From positions 3,994,501 to 4,058,500 of the forward strand of contig NZ_JAGIOR010000001.1 of NCBI RefSeq assembly GCF_017876795.1: 64,000 bases of DNA. Reading direction: 5' to 3'. Positions 55,485 to 64,000 of the stretch are shown in pieces. Every line of letters begins with the position of its first letter. Positions within the stretch are counted from its first letter, which is position 1. Under the pieces are notes generated by a model, which did not search any database, was not told where the DNA came from, and was given only the letters and a program-made list of their open reading frames with translations. Source of the DNA: Rhizobium leguminosarum (lineage in GTDB: Bacteria; Pseudomonadota; Alphaproteobacteria; Rhizobiales; Rhizobiaceae). The translations under genes and the position numbers were made by a program.

Positions 55485-55952
55485 ATGGCTCTTTATGAAC
55501 ATGTATTCCTTGCCCGGCAGGATATTTCCGCTCAGCAGGTCGATGCCCTCGTAGAACAGTACAAGGGTGTGATCGAAGCTAACGGCGGTAAGGTCGGGCG
55601 TATCGAGAACTGGGGCCTCAAGTCCCTCACCTACCGCATCAAGAAGAACCGCAAGGCGCACTACGCCCTGATGGACATCGATGCACCGGCTGCTGCCGTC
55701 CAGGAAATGGAACGTCAGATGCGCATCAGCGAAGACGTTCTTCGCTACATGACGATCGCCGTCGAGAAGCATGAAGAGGGTCCGTCTGCCATGACGCAGA
55801 AGCGCGACCGCGACGACCGTCCGCGCGAAGGCGGCCGTGGCCCGCGTGAAGGCGGCTTCGGCGATCGCGACCGCGGCCCGCGTCCGCCGCGTGAAGGTGG
55901 CTTCGGCGACCGTGACGACCGTCCGCGCCGTCCGCGCGAAGACCGTGTATAA
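55485..55952 (+). CDS. rpsF: 30S ribosomal protein S6 with extended C-terminus
   Basis: S6 binds S18 on the platform of the small subunit. Residues 1-100 are the normal S6 fold ([33 protein letters not shown]). The last 50 or so residues are a low-complexity tail rich in Arg, Gly, Asp and Pro with repeated PREGG and GDRD units, common in rhizobia but absent from E. coli S6. It is followed by rpsR after 14 bases. Confidence 0.97.
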   Translation: MALYEHVFLARQDISAQQVDALVEQYKGVIEANGGKVGRIENWGLKSLTYRIKKNRKAHYALMDIDAPAAAVQEMERQMRISEDVLRYMTIAVEKHEEGPSAMTQKRDRDDRPREGGRGPREGGFGDRDRGPRPPREGGFGDRDDRPRRPREDRV

Positions 55953-55966
55953 GGGAGATCTGAGAT

Positions 55967-56215
55967 ATGTCTGAAACTTCCTCCGCTCCGGTCCGCCGCC
56001 CGTTCCATCGCCGCCGCAAGACCTGCCCGTTCTCTGGCGCCAACGCGCCGCGGATCGACTACAAGGACGTACGTCTGCTGCAGCGCTACATTTCCGAGCG
56101 CGGCAAGATCGTTCCGTCGCGCATCACGGCCGTTTCCCAGAAGAAGCAGCGCGAACTCGCCCAGGCGATCAAGCGCGCCCGTTTCCTCGGCCTGCTGCCC
56201 TACGTCGTAGCCTAA
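55967..56215 (+). CDS. rpsR: 30S ribosomal protein S18
   Basis: The 82-residue basic protein has RRKTCPFSG at its start and [10 protein letters not shown] at its end, the family landmarks. It pairs with S6. GGGAGA precedes the ATG. An imperfect hairpin CCCCCGGAT/ATCTGGGGG (56228-56250) follows its stop and may attenuate the downstream genes. Confidence 0.98.
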   Translation: MSETSSAPVRRPFHRRRKTCPFSGANAPRIDYKDVRLLQRYISERGKIVPSRITAVSQKKQRELAQAIKRARFLGLLPYVVA

Positions 56216-56363
56216 TAGACTATGTGACCCCCGGATTTCTGATCTGGGGGTTGCCTCCCTTCTGCGATGGGCGCGGATCGGAATTCTTAAAACCCATGTT
56301 GAGACGTTTCTGAATTCGATTCAGCAACATCCTCTAACTGCTTGATGAAGCAGGACAGCGACC

Positions 56364-57350
56364 TTGAAACGACCGGATCTTAAAACACTGCTGATCGGCG
56401 CACTCGCCGGATTGACCGCCGCCCTGCTGGTGCTGGGCGCGAGCATGCAGCCGTCGTTTTTCAGCGCGCTCCTCTATACGGCCTCGGCGCTGCCGATCCT
56501 GATCGTCGGGCTCGGCTGGGGCAATGCCGCGGCGATCTCGGCCGTTGCCACTGCAGCGGCGCTCGGCGCGATCTTCATCTCGCCTTCCTTTGCGCTGATC
56601 ATGACGCTGGTGACGCTCCTGCCGGCCGGCTGGCTCAGCCACCTCGCCAATCTCGCTCGCCCCGCCTCCGAACTCGGCGGCCCTGACCATCTGCTTGCCT
56701 GGTATCCGCTCTCCGATATCCTGCTGCATCTCTGCGGCCTGGTGACGATCGCCGTCATCGTTATCGGCGTGATGATCGGCTATGGGCCGGAGATCACCGA
56801 TCCGATCGTCGATCTGCTGATCACCTCGGTCAAGCAGCAGCAACCGGAATTCATGCCCGATCCGACAGCCACCGCGCAGACCAAGTCGCTGATCCTGTTG
56901 ATGCTGCCGGCTTTGCAGGGCGGCATGTGGGTGAGCATGCTGTTTGCCGCCTATTATTTCGCCGTGCGCATCGTCGCAGCGTCAGGCCGCGGCCTTCGCC
57001 CGCGCGAGGACATTCCCTCGTCGCTGCGCATGAACCGCAACTCGATCTTCATCTTCCTCGCCGGGCTTGCCGCCTGCTTCTTCGGCGGCGTTCCGGCGCT
57101 GGTCGGCGCGACGGTGATCGGCACTTTCGGCGCCGGCTTCGTGCTTTCCGGTTTCGCCTCGCTGCATTTCCGCACGCGCGGCAAGGACTGGCGCATCCCG
57201 GCCCTCATCCTTAGCTACCTGGCTTCGATGCTCATGCTGTTGCCAGCTCTCCTCATCCTCGTGCTCGGTCTCAGCGATACCCGGAAGGCTATCGCGCTGA
57301 CCCCGACGAAAGATGCTGATGCCCCCAAACAATCCGACACGAAAATCTGA
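56364..57350 (+). CDS. DUF2232 polytopic membrane protein
   Basis: The 328-residue protein has about eight hydrophobic segments, starting at LLIGALAGLTAALLVLGAS, and resembles the DUF2232/YybS family of unknown function. The start is a TTG at 56364 with AGGA upstream. It sits between rpsR and rplI, as in other alphaproteobacteria, so it may be coexpressed with ribosomal proteins. The function cannot be assigned. Confidence 0.8.
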   Translation: MKRPDLKTLLIGALAGLTAALLVLGASMQPSFFSALLYTASALPILIVGLGWGNAAAISAVATAAALGAIFISPSFALIMTLVTLLPAGWLSHLANLARPASELGGPDHLLAWYPLSDILLHLCGLVTIAVIVIGVMIGYGPEITDPIVDLLITSVKQQQPEFMPDPTATAQTKSLILLMLPALQGGMWVSMLFAAYYFAVRIVAASGRGLRPREDIPSSLRMNRNSIFIFLAGLAACFFGGVPALVGATVIGTFGAGFVLSGFASLHFRTRGKDWRIPALILSYLASMLMLLPALLILVLGLSDTRKAIALTPTKDADAPKQSDTKI

Positions 57351-57372
57351 GACACAAGAAAGGTAAAAGAAA

Positions 57373-57951
57373 ATGGAAGTCATCCTTCTCGAACGCATCT
57401 CCAAGCTCGGCCAGATGGGCGAGACCGTAAAGGTTCGCGACGGCTTTGCCCGTAACTACCTGCTGCCGCTCGGCAAGGCGCTGCGCGCCAACGCCGCCAA
57501 CAAGACCCGCTTCGAAGCCGAGCGTTCGACGCTCGAAGCCCGCAACCTCGAGCGCAAGTCGGAAGCCCAGAAGGTCGCCGACGTTCTCGACGGCAAGTCC
57601 TTCATCGTCGTGCGTTCGGCCGGCGAAACCGGCCAGCTCTATGGTTCGGTCGCTGCCCGTGACGTCGTCGATATTCTCGCCGCCGAAGGCTTCAACATTG
57701 GCCGCAACCAGGTTCACCTCAACACGCCGATCAAGGCAATCGGCCTGCACAAGGTCGAACTGCAGCTGCATGCCGAAGTCGAAATCCATGTCGAGCTGAA
57801 CGTTGCCCGTTCTGCCGAAGAGGCAGAGCGCCAGTCCAAGGGCGAAGAACTCACCTCGGTCGACGCCATCTACGGCGTCGACGAAGACGCTCTGCGTCCG
57901 GAAGATTTCTTCGATCCGGAAGCCGACGGCGTCGACGAAGACGAAGCATAG
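57373..57951 (+). CDS. rplI: 50S ribosomal protein L9 with acidic tail
   Basis: The 192-residue L9 has the N-terminal domain ([30 protein letters not shown]), the long connecting helix and the C-terminal rRNA-binding domain. It carries about 40 extra C-terminal residues rich in Asp and Glu (ending DGVDEDEA), absent in E. coli (149 residues). A strong terminator follows. Confidence 0.97.
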   Translation: MEVILLERISKLGQMGETVKVRDGFARNYLLPLGKALRANAANKTRFEAERSTLEARNLERKSEAQKVADVLDGKSFIVVRSAGETGQLYGSVAARDVVDILAAEGFNIGRNQVHLNTPIKAIGLHKVELQLHAEVEIHVELNVARSAEEAERQSKGEELTSVDAIYGVDEDALRPEDFFDPEADGVDEDEA

Positions 57952-58279
57952 TATCGCCGGAGCGATCCGCGACAGAAAGCCCGGCCAGTGTGCCGGGCTT
58001 TTTCGTTGGGGATGTTCCGGATGTTTTTGCTGCGAGCCTTATCGCATCGCGCTAAAATAAAGTTCTCCAAAACGGATGGGCTGAGTCGGCGCCAAACCGT
58101 GTCGTGCGGGTGACACTGCCGGTATTTCTCGTTTGTGTCGCCCCGGACTGTGGAGAAGTCGAACAACGTGCACAGCGTTCAGGATTTAAGCGAAGCGAGT
58201 CCCCGCTCCCTTCGCGGCCTCTTGATTTTCGCGTCCGGAATTGCGAATCCGGAGCTGGAAAAAGACAGAACGGATGATG
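57952..58279 (+). other. 328-bp region before dnaB
   Basis: It starts with the rplI terminator (57976-58004). The rest holds no recognised gene. I see no convincing promoter by eye, though dnaB must be transcribed from here or by readthrough. Confidence 0.4.
57976..58004 (+). terminator. Intrinsic terminator after rplI
   Basis: AAAGCCCGGC (57976-57985), loop CAGTGT, GCCGGGCTTT (57992-58001) followed by more T. It closes the rpsF-rpsR-DUF2232-rplI unit. Confidence 0.9.
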
Positions 58280-59776
<1,497 letters not shown>

Positions 59777-59820
59777 TCGCAAGGCGATGCTGCTCTGCAG
59801 CGTCGGCTTTCCCTGAACAA

Positions 59821-59920
59821 GATTGACCTCCAACGCGTCGCATGAGACGCGCTTGGATCTTGCTTTTATGCATGTCGTTCTCCCAAAACCGCTGCACACT
59901 TTTAGGCGACATGCATTAAA
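59821..59920 (+). repeat. Dispersed intergenic repeat, type A copy (long)
   Basis: It lies between dnaB and alr. ACGCGTC...GACGCGC is followed by GCATGTC...GACATGC around CCAAAACCGCTGCACACTTT. It matches 37133-37239 over its whole length and 19161-19218 in the second part. Confidence 0.65.
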
Positions 59921-59953
59921 CTGGCCGGAAAATCTTTCTCCGACCTCTTTTCG

Positions 59954-61126
59954 ATGTGGATCATGAGCGAATTTCTCGACGCCCCCGAAGACGACAATTT
60001 TGCCTCGGCAGGCCTGCGGCTGACCGTCGACCTGACGGCCTTGACGGAGAACTGGCGCGACATGGCGCGCCGCTCCGGTGCGGCGCGCGCCTCGGCGGTC
60101 GTCAAGGCGGATGCCTACGGCATGGGCATCGAGGATGCCGGCGAAGCGCTCTACATGGCAGGCGCCCGCGACTTCTTCGTTGCGACCGTCGACGAGGGTG
60201 TGACGCTTCGCCTGTATGCGCCCGAGGCGCGCATCTTTGTGCTCTCGGGCATATGGCCGGGCACCGAGCGGCGCTTCTTCGACAACGATCTGGTGCCGGT
60301 GATCTCCTCTGACGAGCAGCTCGCCTTCTGGATGGCGGTGCTTGCCGATTATGGCGACTACCCCTGCGCGCTGCATGTCGATACCGGCTTCAATCGGCTG
60401 GGATTGCACATGGACGACGCGATCGCGCTCGCCGACGACGTCTCGCGGCCGGCGAGCTTCGCACCGGTGCTCGTCATGAGCCATCTCGCCTGCGCCGACG
60501 AGCCCAGCCATGCGATGAACCGGCGGCAACTCGAATCATTCCACAGGGTTAATGCTGCCTATGAAGGCATCGATTCAAGCCTTGCCGCCTCGGCCGGCAT
60601 TTTCCTCGGCGAGGATTATCACTTCGACCTGACCCGTCCCGGCATCGCGCTTTATGGCGGCGAGGCGGTCTGCGGCCTGGCCAATCCGATGCGGCCGGTG
60701 GCAACCGCGGAAGCCCGCATCATCCAGGTGCGCAGCGTCGAGGCCGGCGAGACCGTCAGCTACGGGCGGGCGCTGCAGCTTGGCCGCAAGAGCCGGCTGG
60801 CGATCGCTTCGGCCGGGTATGCCGACGGCTACATGCGCAGCCTGTCGAGCGGCGGCGTACCGCTGCGCCAGACCGTACCGCAGGGTGGGCAAGGCTTCAT
60901 CGCCGGACATAAGGTGCCGGTCGCAGGCAGGATCACCATGGACCTGACGATCTTCGACGTGACGGATCTGCCCGACAACGCCGTGCGCGCCGGGGATTAT
61001 GTCGAGCTGTTCGGAAAGAACATGGCCCTGGACGATGTGGCCCGGGCGGCAGGCACGATCGGATACGAGATCCTGACCAGCATGGGGCTCCGCCACGAGC
61101 GGCGCTATGTCGCCGACGAGGAGTAG
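59954..61126 (+). CDS. alr: Alanine racemase
   Basis: Alr makes D-alanine for peptidoglycan. The 390-residue PLP enzyme has the cofactor lysine in VVKADAYGMG (about 50-59), HVDTGFNRLG, and the second catalytic tyrosine domain with DLTIFDVTD. The start may be 59954 or the ATG at 59963; neither has a strong ribosome-binding site. It is convergent with the LysE gene, with nine bases between the stops. Confidence 0.94.
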   Translation: MWIMSEFLDAPEDDNFASAGLRLTVDLTALTENWRDMARRSGAARASAVVKADAYGMGIEDAGEALYMAGARDFFVATVDEGVTLRLYAPEARIFVLSGIWPGTERRFFDNDLVPVISSDEQLAFWMAVLADYGDYPCALHVDTGFNRLGLHMDDAIALADDVSRPASFAPVLVMSHLACADEPSHAMNRRQLESFHRVNAAYEGIDSSLAASAGIFLGEDYHFDLTRPGIALYGGEAVCGLANPMRPVATAEARIIQVRSVEAGETVSYGRALQLGRKSRLAIASAGYADGYMRSLSSGGVPLRQTVPQGGQGFIAGHKVPVAGRITMDLTIFDVTDLPDNAVRAGDYVELFGKNMALDDVARAAGTIGYEILTSMGLRHERRYVADEE

Positions 61127-61135
61127 CTTCCCCCG

Positions 61136-61771
61136 TCAGCGGCTGCTGAGCGCAAGGCGGACGCCGAGCGCAAGGAACAGCGCGCCGAGGCCGCGATCGA
61201 GCCATAGCCCGATTTTTTGGTTATGCCTGAGCGCACCGGCAAGGCGCCCTCCGAGAAGGACGAGCGGCGGCTCGATGAAGGCTGCGACAACGATGATCAA
61301 CCCGCCATGCAGCAGGAGCTGTGCCCATGCCGGCCCTGCCCCTTCGACGACGAATTGCGGCAGGAAGGCCAGGAAGAAAATCGCCACTTTCGGATTGAGC
61401 AGTGACACCAGAATTCCCTGTCGGTAGATCCTGGCTGCCGGCATTTTTTCGCCGGCAGTCTTTATCAGGCCATTGCCGCCGCCGGTGCGCAAAGCCTGGA
61501 TTCCCAGCCAGACGAGATAGGCGGCGCCGATCCATTTGACCGCGGAGAAGGCGACTGAAGAAGCGGCGAGCACGGCGGAAAGGCCGAGCGCTGCCATCAG
61601 AACATGCAGGCAGGCGCCGGACCAGACGCCGAACAGCGCGGAAAAACCGGCGCGTTTTCCGCTTCTCATCGTGTGACCGAGGATGAAGGCGATGTCGGGG
61701 CCGGGCGACAGGTTGAGCAGAACCGCCGCCGAGAGAAATGCAAACCAGTGCGCAAGCGAATAATCGAACAT
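61136..61771 (-). CDS. LysE/RhtB-family amino-acid exporter
   Basis: The 211-residue protein has about six membrane helices and the family's LSPGPDIAFILGHTM near residue 20. YLVWLGIQALR and PKVAIFFLAFLPQF further on are also typical. It exports amino acids such as threonine, homoserine or lysine; the substrate is not predictable. It is inserted between alr and radA on the opposite strand. Confidence 0.9.
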   Translation of the reverse strand: MFDYSLAHWFAFLSAAVLLNLSPGPDIAFILGHTMRSGKRAGFSALFGVWSGACLHVLMAALGLSAVLAASSVAFSAVKWIGAAYLVWLGIQALRTGGGNGLIKTAGEKMPAARIYRQGILVSLLNPKVAIFFLAFLPQFVVEGAGPAWAQLLLHGGLIIVVAAFIEPPLVLLGGRLAGALRHNQKIGLWLDRGLGALFLALGVRLALSSR

Positions 61772-61821
61772 CTTCCACCGTCAGGATGAGCAGAGGCAAA
61801 GCATAGGCACGGGAGGCGCTG

Positions 61822-61932
61822 ATGGGAAAATCATTAGTTTTGATCCGTCGCGATAGCCATTATCTCAGGCACGACAACGATTCGATGAAGCGGCGCGTCT
61901 GCTTCACTCGGGAACCCGGACTGAAAGAGTGA
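61822..61932 (+). CDS. Candidate 36-residue small protein or leader peptide before radA
   Basis: An ATG at 61822 has GGGAGG five bases upstream, the best ribosome-binding site in this region. It opens 36 codons (MGKSLVLIRRDSHYLR at the start, basic overall) ending TGA at 61930-61932, three bases before the radA ATG. The arrangement fits translational coupling. I know no family. It could be a small protein, a leader peptide or chance; conservation decides. Confidence 0.45.
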   Translation: MGKSLVLIRRDSHYLRHDNDSMKRRVCFTREPGLKE

Positions 61933-61935
61933 TTG

Positions 61936-63336
<1,401 letters not shown>

Positions 63337-63426
63337 TCCTTTCATTGCCAAGATTGGTAATGATATAGGAGACACACGATAAGGCACGACACGGCCGCCA
63401 AGCGGCAGTCCTGGAGTTGAATTTAC

Positions 63427-64000
63427 ATGCCCATTACGATTTTCGACGGTATTGTCATCGGCGTCGTGCTCTTCTCCGCCGTGCTGGCGATGGTCCGCGG
63501 CTTTTCGCGCGAGATCCTCTCGATCGCGAGCTGGGGCGGGTCGGCGGCGGCTGCCTATTACCTCTATCCGTACCTGCTGCCCTACGCGAAGAAATACACC
63601 GATGACGACCGCATTGCGATCGTCGGTTCGGCAGCGGTCGTCTTCCTGATCGCGCTCATCGTCATCTCCTTCATCACGATGAAGATTGCCGATTTCATCA
63701 TCGACAGCCGCGTCGGCGCGCTGGACCGCACGCTCGGCTTCCTGTTCGGGGCAGCGCGCGGCGTGCTGCTGCTGGTCGTCGCCGTCGCCTTCTGGAACTG
63801 GCTGGTCGATGTCGACCACCGCCCGGCCTGGGTCAACGAAGCGAAGTCGAAACCCTTCCTCGATTCGATGGTCGTGAAGCTGAAATCGGTTCTGCCGGAG
63901 CAATTTGCCCAGATGATACCGGCAAGCATCCGTGATAAGCTTCAGCCGCCGGCACCGGGCGCCGAAGGTACCAATCCGCCGACGGGCGACCAGGCGCCGG
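63427..64000 (+). CDS. CvpA family membrane protein (partial)
   Basis: This gene continues past the window end; at least 191 residues are visible. Four hydrophobic helices (FDGIVIGVVLFSAVLAM first) match the CvpA colicin V production family. A Pro/Gly-rich cytoplasmic or periplasmic tail begins about residue 180. In rhizobia cvpA follows radA and usually precedes purF. Confidence 0.9.
   Translation, partial: MPITIFDGIVIGVVLFSAVLAMVRGFSREILSIASWGGSAAAAYYLYPYLLPYAKKYTDDDRIAIVGSAAVVFLIALIVISFITMKIADFIIDSRVGALDRTLGFLFGAARGVLLLVVAVAFWNWLVDVDHRPAWVNEAKSKPFLDSMVVKLKSVLPEQFAQMIPASIRDKLQPPAPGAEGTNPPTGDQAP

Overview
The window looks like chromosomal DNA of a Rhizobium species of the R. etli / R. leguminosarum type. 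The base composition is GC-rich. Several gene orders are typical of Rhizobiales: lptF-lptG-lptD-surA-pdxA-rsmA, fabD-fabG-acpP-fabF-mltG-yicC-gmk and rpsF-rpsR-DUF2232-rplI-dnaB-alr-radA-cvpA. There is a RopB/Omp25-like porin-family protein, and families of short palindromic repeats lie between genes. No rRNA, tRNA, CRISPR array, prophage or intact insertion sequence was recognised. Species assignment is inference.

Layout. 0-3 kb: purM-purN (purine synthesis), convergent with a lone phnM. 3.1-5.1 kb: a small two-gene cassette, a PadR repressor and an FAD monooxygenase, whose promoter lies inside a perfect palindrome. 5.1-9.5 kb: a NudK-like Nudix hydrolase and a molybdopterin oxidoreductase on the minus strand, then rlmJ and a glutathione transferase. 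9.6-13.5 kb: outer-membrane protein, a frameshifted short-chain dehydrogenase and uvrC. 13.6-17.7 kb: pgsA-moaD, a nested palindromic repeat, moaE, an orphan LivH-type permease divergent from a CGNR zinc-finger regulator plus lipoprotein, and ndk. 17.8-28.5 kb: GST, DinB, a degenerate GGDEF protein, a YheS-type ABC-F ATPase, polysaccharide deacetylase, prolyl oligopeptidase, sugar dehydrogenase, and pepA-holC. 28.6-37.1 kb: a PAP2 phosphatase and the LPS-export/outer-membrane biogenesis operon ending in pdxA-rsmA.

37.3-47.1 kb is the clearest accessory block. It sits between two convergent housekeeping operons and holds a HisC-type aminotransferase, a flavin reductase, a second PLP aminotransferase, an NtaA/SnaA/DszA-type flavin monooxygenase, LysR and HutC-type GntR regulators, and a complete polar amino-acid ABC transporter. 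It reads as an uptake and oxidative-degradation module for an unidentified N- or S-substituted amino acid. Next to the flavin reductase is the scar of a second monooxygenase: its first and last codons remain and the middle is gone. Both monooxygenase loci carry the same short inverted repeat upstream, a candidate regulator site.

47.2-53.8 kb is the fatty-acid synthesis cluster with mltG, yicC and gmk. 54-64 kb holds an aldo/keto reductase and then the ribosomal protein S6/S18/L9, dnaB, alr, lysE, radA and cvpA region; cvpA runs off the window end. A candidate 36-codon gene lies directly before radA.

The most notable regulatory observations are two regulator genes (padR and the CGNR gene) whose -10 boxes fall inside palindromic operators only six or seven bases from the ATG. 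This predicts leaderless, self-repressed mRNAs.
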